NCBI RefSeq assembly: GCF_037975245.1
Contig: NC_092566.1
Span: forward strand, 14,069,001-14,133,000
Direction of reading: 5' to 3'
Length of the DNA stretch: 64,000 nucleotides
Origin: Apostichopus japonicus
Taxonomy: Eukaryota; Echinodermata; Holothuroidea; Aspidochirotida; Stichopodidae
Position numbers and translations under genes: made by a program. Below, piece after piece: positions 13,701 to 29,300 of this stretch (the stretch's first letter is position 1; each line of letters opens with the position of its first letter). The notes under the pieces are model-generated. The model had not been told where the DNA came from. It ran no database searches and saw nothing but the letters and a program-made list of their open reading frames with translations.

Positions 13701-16700
13701 TAACGATTGTCTTACCTCATTAGGAGTCTGATCGTGTAACACATAAGCAACCTATGTTAATATTCTGGCTTATGTAGCCTCTAATGGTCATTATAAGGTG
13801 ACCATACTTTTTCCAGTAGATCAAGGAAATGAAATTGATGCTTGATGCATGATCTTCACATCATGAGGTAGTATTTATACAATGGTCAAGTGCTCAAATG
13901 TGTATAATACAACTAACAGAAATGAGCGTTTTTGTTCAAATGAAACAAAAGTTTCCACTGCCTTTTTGAAAATAATTGGGAATTGTTTAAGGGTGACGCT
14001 TGTATTACTCTGGGACAGTACATTCCAGGGTTATTCCAGAGATACTTGGGGAAGATAAATGAATTATCGGAACTGTTCCTGGAAATCGTGGAAATCTTAT
14101 CACCTTATCTTTTGGGTGATAATCATGATGCTGTGTTTTATGACACCACTGGTGACAGTAATGACATCTCTCTTTATTCATTAACTTTCTCTCTTACAGA
14201 ATACGGCAAATTTGTTTGCAGTGAATCCTGTTACTGGGGATGTGTTTTTAACACACAACTTGGACTTTGAGACAACACAACAGTATTTTATTACAATCAT
14301 TGCACAGGTGAGTAACGATGAATACATCATAGGCCAAATTGCAGCTGAAGAATATCAATAAATGGGGATCGCATTTGCATTGTATCCATACAATAAAAGT
14401 ATATTAACTGTTAAATTATATTTGTCAAATTCCTGTGAAGAATAAGGTAATTTAGAGAACTTTCCTTATCAAGTACTTGATGTTGTAAACTATCATACCC
14501 TGGTCAGGGCAAATTTTAAATGGAAGTCCAGTTGTGCAAGACAACTGAATTCCTGTTCGAACTACCAAAATCAGTCATGGAGGTTGCCCATTGGACGACT
14601 AGTTGTTTACATCAAATTCAGATTGCAATGAACACTAAATACCCGCAACTAGTTAAAATGATCAATTAGTGTTCTATTCGGCAACATATATTTCTCTGTT
14701 ACAGTGTACATTTTGGCCATTATTATTATGCCACACTTTCTTCAGACAATTACATTTGCTGTTCGGACAACCAAAATATAAGGTCTGGTTTTCCAGCCGA
14801 GAACCAGAAAAAAAATTTCCCTGCTGGTTCAACCTTCAGCATTGTTTATAAGGATATTGTCTATTGAGCTCTTTCTAGGTACTGTTTGAAAATTGAGCAG
14901 AATTTGACCCCAATGTACATCATCATTGACAAAACTATGTTTTCACAAAGCGATAATATTTGTCACAATATCATCACCACCCAGGGACACCAGATTGACA
15001 AAATTTAACAATTTAGTCATTATATAATCATTTATGAAATTTTGAGTGTTTAATGTCTGATACCACACCTAAATTTGATTTGATGGTATTTTACCATCAA
15101 CAATATTGGTTTTAGTTTATATTTACTTCGTTCCTTGGTGTCTCCCCGCAACCTTGGCACCTCTACTGTGCCTAGAATGAGCTGGTAACCTTTTAACACT
15201 GTGCACCCCCTATGACCGGTCTCATGAGAAGGAAGGGCGTAGACCGGGGGGGGGGTTGCTAAGGTTGTGGGGAGACAGGTTAGCTCGTCATGCGTAAATA
15301 TCCAAACCAGTAAGTTTTGGAATATACATTAAACTATGATGATGACTACATACATACATACAGGTGCTAGATTTCCCTGACTGAAGGCTGATTTCTGTAA
15401 TCATCATTGATATTTGGTATTTTTTCTTTCTATGCTTCAGGATCAAGGTTCTCCACCTATGTCAATCTCTGGAGTACTGACTGTTGATGTCCTTGATATT
15501 CAAGACTCACCTCCAATCTACATCAATACTCCGTACGATATCACCATTCCTGAGACACAAAATGTGGTGAGCAAAATAATATATATCGATCATAAAAGAT
15601 GGCTGACATTGCTAAATTGTGTACTAGACAGTTCACTAAAGTTCTTAAAGGCAGCAATCAATTGGCAATAACTACTGAGTAAACTGTAGATAAGGTTTCA
15701 TCTCAGTATTAAACAAGTCCAGTCAACTTCTCATCCTGACAACTGCTAACAAGAAGTGACTTCCATGTCATTGCAATCTTACTTAACTGTACTCTTGAAG
15801 CTACAACGACATTTAATTTAATTTAGTGTATTAAAAGAAGGGCTCAAGTGATTTGTTTTAAACACCTACTTTTAATCATTGACAAAATCGTGCAGTCTAC
15901 TGTAGCAGTTGCATATTAGCGATATATAATATATCATGTGACATACTTATAAAACAAAACCTGTATTCAAATTGAGTAGAACTACTGTATCCATTTGAAA
16001 ATCCACCCTATAGTAAGACTGCCTTCCATTTTTCGCCACTGCCCACTTCTTCAGCTTTCAAAGTTTATTAGTCTGGAACTTTAGCCTGTGTGTTACATAA
16101 TCAATTCGTGAAGCCTCGCAAAGGAAACGAGCGTGGAAAAGTCACTTGCACAGCTCAGATTTCCCGCGATCTACCATGAGAGCCCATTCAAATGCCCGAG
16201 GCAGGTAATCTGTTATGGCAGTGGTATTCAAGGGCCCATTCTCAAATGCACAATCGTTTGTCTTAGGCTAGAAGACTTATGTCGTCTTCACCAGTGAACA
16301 TACTCATGTAGCAATGGGTTTGTACAAACATGTTTCAATGTAACTTTTAAGTACTTTACACATACCATTTGGGTTCCTTTGAAGAATGGTGTCTGAAACA
16401 ATGCAAATGAATAATGTATGTATGTGAAAGTGATCTAACAATTTAAAACCCAGTTTTATTAGCTCTCAAATTCTCTTTGATTTAGCACCATGCACAAATT
16501 GAAAGCATTTTTCTAATAAATTATTATGTTAAAAATTTTGCATTCATTATTAAAATTTGAGTTAAGGTAACTATGATTATCAAATAATATCAAAAGCAAA
16601 ATTGTGTTGGAGCCAAAAAGAAATAAGGGTATCATACTTGTTTAACAAAGGTTTAGGATTTCAAACTGATTCATCCTTTAAAAAAACCAAATATCACCCG

Positions 16701-19700
16701 AGATGGTTCTCATCAATCTCTCATACACTACCCTATGGTATTTCCTCACCAGTTATGTTCTGTTTGATTTGTTTTGACAGGACACTGTGATTCAAACTGT
16801 GCTAGCTGTCGACCAAGACACCATCAATCCTAGAGCTGTGTCTTACAGTATTGTTGCAGGTAATGTATGGAAATATGTCATTAAGTGAAATAATTAGTGT
16901 ATCACTGTAAAGGAAATAAATCTGGTCAGATTCAAGACTTGTGAAACCTAATATGAAAGTTTAATGTTTCATTTGATATTTTACAGACATCTATTAAACA
17001 TTGTTGTACAGTATTGTTCTTCCATGGTCTCTATGATTTACGTTAGGTCGTGAGGTCGTTAAAAGTGGTAAAGTTGAAGAAAAGACATAAATAAACTTAT
17101 CAAACTCAAACTAAAAACTCAATATTAATGTTTCATATCCTTTGACAAGAAGAGGGGGAAGTTGACTTTCTGTTGAAGCAATTTTTTTGTGTTCTTACAT
17201 TAAAAATAATGAAGTTTTCATGATTAAGTTTCATTAAATTTCTGATCTAAAATTTAGGAAATGAAGATGGGCTCTTCACCCTTGATGCTATGACTGGCCA
17301 GCTGGTCTTGGCTCAACCACTTGATAGAGATGATCAAACACTGCCCTCATCATTCACTGTCACAGTCAGAGTGAGTTTCCATGGTTTCTGTAATCTTCCA
17401 ACCTTGAAACAGGTCTTACTTCCCACTAGTTCCCACATTTATGCTTTTCCTAAATAAACTTTGTTAAAATGACTAGCCACCAACACCACAATGTGGCATT
17501 TTTAAAAATATGAAATGAGATGATTCTGATATTGTTGAAGCCTTGGAACTTTTCTCATGTTAAAGTGGCCGGAGAAAAATGCAAACATTTCAAATATCAT
17601 ATGCTTGGCTTATATGCTTCACATAGTTGTTTACCATTTGATCTTCAATATCATGATGTCTGTTAATATAATATCTCTCTTTTTCAGGCTGAGGAGACTG
17701 ACTTTCCAACGTTTTTTGTCCTGAACACCTTCAGTATAAATGTCATGGATGTACAGGACGAGGCACCTTCATTCAATCAAACTGCTTACCAGACGACCAT
17801 CCTGGAAACCGAAACAGTCGGAAATATCTTACCTCTGAATATCTTCGTTACTGATGGTGACAGGGTAAGATAATAATAATTTACCTCCATGAGTAGGTCG
17901 TTATGAAATGATTCTTCCCTCCCACCTGATTAATATATATATATATATATATACATATAAAGCAATACTTCCATGTGTTTTATCAAAATCAATCATTGTT
18001 TATGATTTACTTGTATTTGTTACACAAGGGGAGTGTCCTGATGATGTCGTTGAGGCTTGGTTCAGCCTATCTTAAAAACATGCAATCAATCCTATCCTTG
18101 GTGTTATGGTGATGAATTCAGGGCAATGGTTATGGCACCATTAGGACAGATGCTAAATATATGAGGATAAAGAGAGTGTCAGAATATACACTGGATTATA
18201 GGATTACATGTTAGTATAGCTTTGGGCTCAATCAGTTGTGGTGACTGAAGATAGCAAACAAAACAATATAGCTATAAATATCACAAATCAGCCAAACTAC
18301 ATTACTACCACTACAAAAATGAGATACAATTACTCAAAGACACAGTGTGGTAAACAGCTTTTTTTGGGGGATATCAGAATTTCTTATTTGTCCAATAAAT
18401 TGAATCAAACTTTTTGTGGAGTGTTAGCTCAGTGGTTAATGCCAGTGCCTTTCAATCATAAGGTCCCGAGTTCGAGTCACTCCTAGATTAATGTGTGTCG
18501 TCCAGTTACAGAGTTGTTGACAATTGACAATTCGTAATCATGGACGTGAAATATGAATCTAAGAGACTGACTTCGGTCAGCTTGCGGCTTTGATAAGCCA
18601 ATGATGGCTTCTTCGCAAGTTCCTGCTTGCAGGAGGATCTAAAATACATAAATACATACAAACTTCTGATGTTGATTTAGCCGATCTTGTTACACTTTGT
18701 CTTTGCTTTAGACCACAGAAGATACGATCACCCTGGATCTGGATGGCCCAGACAATTTACCATTCTCGGTCTCTCCTACCAGTATAAACAATCAAGGCTC
18801 GGTATTCATATCTGTCTCTGGACCCTTAGATTATGAGACCAACCAGACATATCAGTTCATGGTAAGAAAATGCAACTTGAAAGCGGTTGTATTGTATAAT
18901 AATCTGTCTTTCATGATTCGGTGTTACTTTGGTTTGTCGTACAACACTAACTAGCATTGCAGCAGCATATCCTGTGGGAGTGAAGTCACCTTTTGTGTTG
19001 ATCTTGTGACAGTTTGGTTGCATCACACTGGACCGTTGTAAAAAAGGTACCAGTCTGCCAAAATAAGACCATGAAGAACAAAGTCAGGTATAAACTTCAA
19101 AGATTTGCAACAAACTAATGAACATATAAGGTTTCCAATGAAAACAAATACAGCATGACTTTAAATTTGCATGACCCTTTCTGCACCAGATTAAATGTAA
19201 AAACACTGGTAACTGTGATGCCAAATCATTGTATCCATTTATGCCTCTTACATTGGACTTTAAACCTATAATTATATTATTATATCATAAAGTAATACAT
19301 TGCTTGATTAAAGTTACCCTCCAATGTAAAATATATCATTTAACATCAATCTTAGAATTTAATTAAGATTCAACTTTGAGGCAGTTTCATCAAAAAGATA
19401 AATAATAAAACGATATATTTATTTTTAATGACAGCTCTTAAAATATTTTCATCTTTGTATTCATTAGAGAAACTATGTAAAGTTAATTACGTGCAATCAA
19501 TAGTGAAATAATATAATTTTTTATATTTATGGGCTGTGAAACACTGTTCATATTTCCTAGTAAAATTAAAGACCATTGGGAATTAATTAACCAACTTGAA
19601 AAAAGCCAAGAACTGTTTTCGTTTAGGACTGGGAATGCACCAGCTACAACAAGCTTACAAACCCTGTTCTCTACCAAACTGGTCGCTCCTGCCCCTTAGT

Positions 19701-22700
19701 TGGTGGTAATCCATAGGAAAACATTTCTTTGCTGGGAGGTGCCAGTCAGAAACCACCAGTATTTATAATATTTAAACTCAATTATATGAAAAAAATCTAA
19801 TTAATTAATATTAATTTTGTGACTTTCCATATTTATTATATATATTTATATGATATTACAAATGATTTATTTATATTTATATCTCAATACTTGCAGCTTA
19901 TTGCAACAGAAATCCATCCAGGTACTGGTGAGACTTTCTCATCCACTTCTCTAGTGACAGTCAACATACAAGATGTCAATGATAACATACCACTCTTTAC
20001 ACAAGGTAAGTTAACTTTTAGAACCTTCTCATACCTGCCTTATTAACTAGCTTAGATAAATTATAATGCCCTTCAAGGATGACTTTAGACATTTGGAAAT
20101 GCATCCTTTAATACCACCGTCATAACAGTCTACCTGTCCAGTGCATTTTAATAGGCTCTCGCAGTCAATCAGGGGAAATTGAGCTGAGGAAGGGACTTTT
20201 CCATTCTCGTTTTCTTTGCTCGGCTTGGCGTATTGATTTATAATACGTAACACACAGGCTATTTGTTCCAGACTAATAACCTTGAAAGGTTAAGAAGTGG
20301 CCAGTGGCAAAAAATGAAGGCCGTCTTCCTAAAGTGTGGATTTTCAATGCTGAATTTTTAGTCTTCATATATCATAGTCCAAGAAAAAAGATTATTTTGA
20401 GTGTTGGAAATATTTCTATAGCTATCACAGGTATTCACCTTTAAAATATGCTAAAATATCTAAGTGGGCTAAGACATTTTCCAAGATATTTTCCAGAGGA
20501 GTTAAAAAATGGTGCGGTTTTGTGAATGAACCCCACCGAAGGGTTGCAATATGTTCATCGACAACTTAGTCCATTGGTTTATAAATTTTCATAACTCTAC
20601 CAAAATTGTTTCTTTTAAACTTCATATAAACAATAGCTTCTATGGTTACAGAAGCTTCGAATACTCTGGATCTTATCTCTGGAACAAGTTACCAGATCAC
20701 ATTCGAACATGCCATAAACTTTCTACATTCAAAAGTCTACTTAAGATCCATTTTTTCACTGGTTCTTTTGTATATTAGTTTACTTTCTTGTAAAGCGCCA
20801 TGAGCAGTGACTTTTGTATACTGATTTGGCGCTATATAAGTCTCATTTATTATTATATTATTATTATAGAGCATCCATCCTTTCCTGGTGTTCAACACCA
20901 CTTGTTCTTGAATAATTGTAATGCATGGGAAACATATCATTAGATACCATACAAGTCTAATATCTTCCCATTGCGGTTTATGTTGCATCTGAGGGACTGA
21001 ACTAATGGTCTATTTATTAAGCTACTTTGTTCAGTTACTTTAATTGATAAGCCTTGGCTGTTTAAAGGGTCAGTTATAACAAAACAACCTGGATTGATAG
21101 CAGTGTTTCTGAATGGTCCGCAGTGTTTCAACACAGCGTGTTGTCATACCAGTCCTCATGTGCAGCCTGATCATTGCTTTAATAATAACGTACGACTTTG
21201 TATAACTACTAGCGTTCAAGTCATAGTACAGTAATATTATGATTTGCAGTCACAGACAGCCAGCTTGTCAAGTTTTCCGGAGATATAGGACTGATATGAA
21301 AGCACCCTCTGTTGATTTTGGACGTGGCTGGAGAGTCTTCCATTACCTATTAAATTGAAACTTCATGAAATCATTTTTGTACAAGTTAGTGGCTCACTTT
21401 TAATTTTCTCCTACCAGACCCATTTATGGGAAATGTTACTGAGGGGGCAATGTTAGGAACCTTCATTACTACGGTTTCTGCTACTGATGAAGATGCAGAC
21501 CTAAATGCAGAGATAATTTTCACTATTGTCTCAGGGAATGAAGAAGTAAGTTTCTTGTTAACTAGTTTTTAATATAAATGCCTTTCAATAGTAATAATTA
21601 CTGTTTACTTGTTTACTCATAGAGATTGCATACCACTTTATAATGTGTATCAAAGTAAAATTCTTTTCGTCTCTATGTCGTAACAGTTTATTTTTAATTC
21701 TTCACAAATAATGATATCATATTGTAGAGAAAGTGCATAATATGATTTTAAGGGCGCAGTCGTAAATATTATATCGGCTAGCATGTTATTAACCGAAATT
21801 GGTACAATCATTACCAGAGAAAGAGATCAGGTTGCTTATTATCTTTCCCATTTCCCTTTACATCCAGAAGTTAGTCTCAGAACAATGTGACAGTCATTGC
21901 GAGGTAACTTGTAAATATAGTTGCGTGTGCCAGTTTGTGGCTACATCCTATGGGAAGTCCCCCGGGTGACACGTGGTTGTGGTGCATTGTTGTGGTGCCC
22001 CTGGATAGATTGATTGATTGAATTATGCAAAGTTTGGTGTGTAGGTGTGACAAGTAACCAATGACCAGGGTTAAGTCGTGTGAGAGGGCCTTGGCCCTGA
22101 ACAAGACTGTAAACATAATTAATAAATAAAACTGATATGATTTGGTAAAATTTATATTTATTCAAGTAAATGAAAAATGGAAAACTGACTGGGAAGAAGA
22201 CTGAGCATTTTGTTTGCTAGAATGGGGTTTGAACCAGTGACCTCTGGGTCAATTACAAGTCCAGTGCTCTGCTAAATGAGTTATCCAACCCTTTGGAGAT
22301 GATCCCTATATAGTCATTTCATTGCTAGGGGTGCCAGTCCAAGCCACATTTCTCTGGAAATCCCCCCTGCCACTTTCTGGATTGTATCCATGGAACCTGG
22401 GGAGTGATACCTGGTTACACAGTATGCAAGGTACCGTGGGCTTTGGACTGTTACCCCCAGCAAAGTAATGGCTGTATAGTAATGGCCACCAAACTAAAAG
22501 CTGGATTGCTAAGTCGGTAGTGCGCTGAGCTTGTAAACCAAGAGATAACAGGTTTGAATCCCAATCAAGCCATAAAGTTACTTTGTTCTTTCCCTTAATT
22601 TTCTGTTTTGACTTTACCCTCCATCCAGGGATTGTTCCGCATTGATCCCATGACTGGTGAGATAACCACTCAGTCTCCTTCCATTGACTATGAGACATCA

Positions 22701-23257
22701 CAGAGGAGATCTATCCTTCTGGTCGAAGCAACCAATCCTACTCCTCTGTTTATGCCACCGTGAGTTGTTTCTGCTCTTTTGTAACGTCTCGGGAAAACGA
22801 TTCCTTATGCGGGAATACTTCCTGTGTTAAACTAGCTAGAGGTCTTTATACTATCTTAAGTGGATGTGAAACAAAGCTATGTCTGTGTTATGAGAGGATT
22901 TTGAAGTTTCAAATATGACTTTAAAGATGACCAAGACTGGTGAGAAATATAATTATATAGAACACAATTTATGAAAACTAAATTTACTCAATATTTAGAA
23001 CTTGCTGAAAGTTTGTTATACTCATACCAGAATTTGTTATTGTCATACCAGAGTTTGTTATATTCATACCAGAGTTCATTATACTCATACCAGAGTTTGT
23101 TATGCTCATACCAGCATTTGTTATATTCGGCATACCAGAGTTTGTGGTAATTCCTGTTTAATGCTGCAGTGATAATGGATAATCATCTTTGAGATGCTAG
23201 TGCAATGTTGTTATTGTTATTGTTATTGTCACATATATAACTATACATATATATATA

Positions 23258-23313
<56 letters not shown>

Positions 23314-26300
23314 TATATATGAATGGGACATACATGTAAATTTCGTTTCCATCTTTGTTTTATTGCTCGTTTACAGACCTGATGCTAATCTTGTTCAAGT
23401 GATCATTGATATTCTTGATGTGAATGACAACTCACCAGTCTTTGATTCATCAAGCTACAATACATCAGTTACTGAGGTCAGTACATCTCTAAGGTATTAC
23501 CCTGTTAAGGCATTCAACTAAACATAGTCTCATAGCAAACATTAATTTTCATCAATATATTGGTATATAACTTCAATTGGAAGGAATGTAATTGTTGTAA
23601 ATATTTAACAGACTAATCCTTGATTCATCCAATACAACTCTAAGGTATTACCCTGTTAAGGCATTCAACTAAACATAGTCTCATAGCAAACATTAACTTT
23701 CATTAATATATTGGTATATAACTTCAATTGGAAGGTATGTAATTGTGGTAAATATTTAACAGACTAATCCTTGATTCATCCAATTGCAATACATCAGTTA
23801 CTGAGGTCAGTACAACTCTAAGGTATTACCCTGTTAAGACATTCAACTAAACATAGTCTCATAGCAAACATTAACTTTCATTAATATATTGGTATATAAC
23901 TTCAATTGGAAGGTATGTAATTGTGGTAAATATTTAACAGACTAATCCTTGATTCATCCAATTGCAATACATCAGTTACTGAGGTCAGTACAACTCTAAG
24001 GTATTACCCTGTTAAGACATTCAACTAAACATAGTCTCATAGCAAACATTAACTTTCATTAATATATTGGTATATAACTTCAATTGGAAGGTATGTAATT
24101 GTGGTAAATATTTAACAGACTAATCCTTGATTCATCCAATTGCAATACATCAGTTACTGAGGTCAGTACAGCTCTAAGGAATTACCCTGTTAAGACAATG
24201 TTCAATTCTTCCATTTCCTGTTAATCAATAAATTGTTAATACTATAACAATAGATTTTCAAACACTATAAACATAACGATCGACATATTTTGTGTCCTCT
24301 ATAGATTGCGGAACCTGGCATCGTTGTCATTCGTGTGGGTGCCTCTGATGTAGACTCTGGACTCGGAGGGGAAATTATATACACTATTAATGGAGGAAAC
24401 GCAGAAGGTAACTAAGTCAAATGTTGAGAGAAAATTACAGAGAAGAGATTTATGCAATATTGTGCAGATATGTTACTTTCACAGTTCATCAGTGTGCCAT
24501 TTTATGTTACATTTAGCAATAACAAACAAATATCAGATAAGTGTTCACCATATTTAATTCAATCAGTTATGTGTAAATCCCATAACTATTTGAAACACTG
24601 TATATGAATGAATGAAGCCTGTAAAAGTCCCCATGAAAATGTTAATAGTATATTGGTCTCAAATCTACAGTGTTTTGCAGATCTAGCATTTACGTTGTAG
24701 GTGTGCGATCTTCCTCAAATTGCCTACCCCTAAGCCGAAGTAATAAATCAAAGTAATAAATCTTTCCGGTTATAACCAGATGGATGCTCCTACTTTGCAG
24801 AGTTTGAAAGCCTTTTATTCAATACAGAAAATGTTCGTGGGGGGGGGGGTGTGGGATGGGGGGCTCATTGTCAGTTGGGAGAAATATGTGTAGTTGGGTT
24901 ATTTTTCTTCAAAAATGCAACAGTATTTATTTGCACAACCTTGCATTTAGACCTAATTATATACCTTATTTATTTTCGCATATGCCTCAGAATTCACCAT
25001 TTGATTTCTGACCTTTTCTTATTGATGGAGCACCCCAGACCCTCCTATGTGAGAATCTTATTCAATGAACCCACAGTAACACCCCTCATTCATAACATGA
25101 TTGACCACCCCCCCCCCCACCTTACAGCCTACCAACATATTCCATGCTCCTAACAAAATTAGTGGGGATAAATTGGGAATTCCCCTCCACATTTGAAATC
25201 CTATTTACACCACTGATGTTACCACTCCTTAATCCATTGATTCTGGTACCACAAAAATATAGTAAATTCAACACAGTCTAGCTTTACATAAAACACACAT
25301 TAGTCCTTTGAATAATGTCATAACTGTGTATCATGAAATGTAAACTTTGTTCTTTCTTTTTCATGTACAGGTCACTTTGAAATAGATGGAATGACCAGTG
25401 ATATTCGTCTGAGGACTGCTGTGGACAGAGAGATAAGAGACTTTTATTCCTTGACCGTAGTGGCCACAGACCAAGATGAACCTTTCAACATTGGGCTTAC
25501 CACTGTGGACATTAGTGTCAGGGACTACAATGACAATGATCCTGTCTGGATGCAAACGACTTACAATACTGACCTCTCTGAAGATGCTGAAATCGATTCA
25601 TTTGTTACAATGGTCAGTGTGTTATTAAGTCAGCTTCCTTTCTAGATTAAACAGGTTTTAAAAATAGAAATCTATACACAAAAAACTTAAACTTTTTACC
25701 AGTCCATAGAAAGGGTTTCATTAGTGGCACCATTTAGGGTTATTTAAAAAAAAAGAATTACAGACAATCTGTTTCAAGGAAAATTGATAAATACTAAATC
25801 TGCTTCAATATAATGTGTAAGAAATATTGTAGAGTGTTATTCAGTTTTACTTATGTTGTATATAAATGCAATAAAACCAATTCAGTAATAAATTATCCTT
25901 GATAGAACGTATGAAGTGATTAAATTATCCTGAACATAGATTAGAATCCATATTCAGAGAAAACTGAATTGTGGTCATTAACTATTAAAATTTATAGAAA
26001 CATATATTTCTGTCCGCATAGAAAAGGAAGAAGTTTCTTGGTCTCTCTTTGAAAGCCGATTGTTCCTGTCTGTATCACTGTTTATATTTATATCCTAAAT
26101 CTTCCTCTCTCTGTTCTTGTTTTGACGTTTTGGGAAGTCAAGAAAAAGAAAATCAAAAACTGAAGTTGTGACACCATCATGCAGTGAAAGAATCCGTTTT
26201 AAATTCAAAAGTGCAATCGAACTAAGTTAGCACTATTACAGGGCAATGGAACTAAGTTACCACTATATGGAACTAAGTTACCACTATACAGGGAATGGAA

Positions 26301-29300
26301 CTAAGTTAGCACTATACAGGGCAATGGAACTGATCGAGTTACCACTATACAGGGGAATGGAACTAAGATACCATTATACAGGGCAATGGACCTAAGTTAC
26401 CACTTTATAGGGCAGTATAACTAACTTACCACCACACAGAGCAATGGAACTAAGTTACCACTAGACAGGGCAATGTAACTAAATTACCACTATATAGGGC
26501 AATGGAAGTAAGTTACCACTATATGGAACTAAGTTACCACTATACAGGGCATGGAGTATTTCTTAGAATATTTCAGATGTTTAATACCAAAGTTTTATCA
26601 TCAAACCATAATTTCTTTTTCACTTTCATCTCATATCTTCAGGTACTTGCAGAAGATGATGATGTTGGTCAGAATGCATTGCTTACATATACATTGAGTC
26701 CAAATAATCCACTCTTTGTGATCGACTCAGAGACCGGTGAAATCTTCCTGAATGGATCTCTGGATCGGGAATCCGAGGATGAAATTATACTGACTGTAAT
26801 TGTTACCGACAGTAAGTGTGACCTGAGGAAGAAAGGAAGGAAGGAAGGGAGAGATTATTTCATGCATATTTAAGAAAGTTAAAATGTAGAAAATTTAATG
26901 TTTGGATTGAAAACATTTCAGTGCTGACCAAGGAATTTCCATTGGATGCTTCTCTTTGTTTTCTGTTTACCTGGTTCTGTTTAATTCTGTCATTGTTTTG
27001 CTTTCAAGGAACCAAAACTGACAAGTCATGGCTTCTGGACCACTGTAGAAAACATTATGACTCCTGTATATCTGTTAAGAACTTAAACTTTTATGCTGTG
27101 GTGGGAGAAACCCCTTACCCCTGTGCCCCCCCCCCCCAAAGAATAAAATATGGCTGTGATGTGTACCTAGAATGAATAACTTCCTTCCAATTTGGCTTCT
27201 GTACAACTGATATTTGGTAAGGAATTCATTTGATAAAAAGTATCTTATTTTTTAATTCTCTTTGTCTTTTTATTCACAGATGGTAACCCAAGACGTCCAG
27301 CTACTATCCCAGCAATGGTTATCATCAGAGTCACTGACATCAACGATAACCCACCCATGTTTATAAATGACCCTTTTGACTTTACAGTGAGGGAGAACCT
27401 TCCAGAAAATTCACCTGTTGGCCAGGTAGGATATTTTCATTTTGTAATACCAGCATAACCTTCTTTAGATGTTGGAAAAATTAATCATTTAACCATTAAA
27501 ATTGCTGGGTTTTGTTGGAGAATTATTTAATTAATGTAAAAATTAAGTAACAATCCCCATCCCTTCACCCATAAGAAAAAGAGAGTGAGAGAGATGTAAT
27601 TAAATGAGCATGGATTAAATTTCATCACAAACTAGATCTTCAAAGTAAATGACGATAAAGGTTAAGACTTCTGCATAGAAAAAAGACTTCTGCATAGCAA
27701 AAGACTTCTGCATGGCAAAAAGACTTCTGCATAGCAAAAAGACTTTTGCATAGAAAAAGACTTCTGCATGGCAAAAAGACTTCTGCATGGCAAAAAGACT
27801 TCTGCATAGAAAAAGACTTCCTCATAGCAAAAAGACTTCTGCATAGCAAAAAGACTTCTGCATAGAAAAAAGACTTCTGCATAGAAAAAAGACTTCTGCA
27901 TGGCAAAAAGACTTTTGCATAGAAAAAGACTTCTGCATGGCAAAAAGACTTCTGCATAGAAAAAGACTTCCTCATAGCAAAAAGACTTCTGCATAGAAAA
28001 AGACTTCTGCATAGAAAAAAGACTTCTGCATGGCAAAAAGACTTTTGCATAGAAAAAGACTTCTGCATGGCAAAAAGACTTCTGCATGGTAAAAAGACTT
28101 CTGCATAGCAAAAAGACTTCTGCATAGCAAACAGACTTCTGCATAGAAAAAGACTTCTGCATAGCAAAAAGACAAGTTTCTGCATGGCAAAAAGACTTCT
28201 GCATAGCACAAAGACTTCTGCATAGCACAAAGACTTCTGCATAGAAAAAAGACTTCTGCATAGCAAAAAGACTTTTGCATAGAAAAAGACTTCTGCATGG
28301 CAAACAGACTTCTGCATAGCAAACAGACTTCTGCATGGCAAAAAGACTCCTGCATAGCAAAAAGACTTCTGCACGGCAAAAAGACTTCTGCATAGCAAAC
28401 AGACTTCTGCATAGCAACCAGACTTCTGCATAGCTTAGTACATGTAGTTGTAATTAAGCTTTCAATTTACTTGAGTGTAAATGTTGGGGAAACAACTGCA
28501 TTAAAGAAAATCAACTTTTCAGTCTGTCTTCTTGTGCTAGTGTTGTATTATTGTACTTAAAATATAAAATAATATTCAAAGAATTAAACTTACCATATCT
28601 ATGCAATGTTTATTTCTTTTCTTTGCTTTTCAGTCCAATTTCATTCAGTTCTAATTATTTGATATTATATTATATATGTTTACCATTGACACTTACATAA
28701 TATTAAATTATCTTGTTATTATCTTAGGTGTTGTTTACGGATGCAGATTTGGAAGGGACTCATATGTTTTCACTCTCAAGCGGAGGTCAATTCCAGATAG
28801 ATCCTACAACTGGGGAGATATTTACCTCAGTCATACTGGATCGGGAGGAACAGTCGTTTTACCAGTTGATGGTGACCATCTCTGACGGTGTCTCCATGGC
28901 AACGGCCCCAGTGAATATTACCATCATTGATATTAATGATAACAACCCGGTGTTTGGTCTCGATGAATATTCAGCAGTCATTTCAGAAGATTTTCCTCTG
29001 TTTACAATGATCCTGACGATCAATGCTAGCGATGCTGATCAAAGTAAGTCTCTTCCTTCAAATGAAATCACTGTGTCTTTCATGTGCTTTGAATTTATAA
29101 TTTAAATTACCATATTTATCTATGAGGTTGAGTATTTTTAACATAAAGAGAGTATATCTGAAAAGGAGCAAAGACATATTGTGCTGGAAATCTGACTTCA
29201 TAATGAAAGGTTTTGGAACCAGAATTTTTTGGGCTTTTCATGTTTTTTTTGGGTAATTTCTCAGTCAATTTTCCATTTGGTAATTTATGTATATGTGCAT

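Noticed and set aside
18418-18483. tRNA gene with A and B boxes
   Set aside because: The same head occurs with a shared body and tail in three other places, so it is a SINE.
22220-22569. Two Thr-tRNA-like genes
   Set aside because: Imperfect cloverleaf pairing and intronic repeat context; more likely SINE heads.
27640-28431. Long minus-strand open frames (up to about 263 codons)
   Set aside because: They lie entirely in a 17-19 bp minisatellite that is open in several frames; no domain, no splice logic, and inside an intron of the plus-strand gene.
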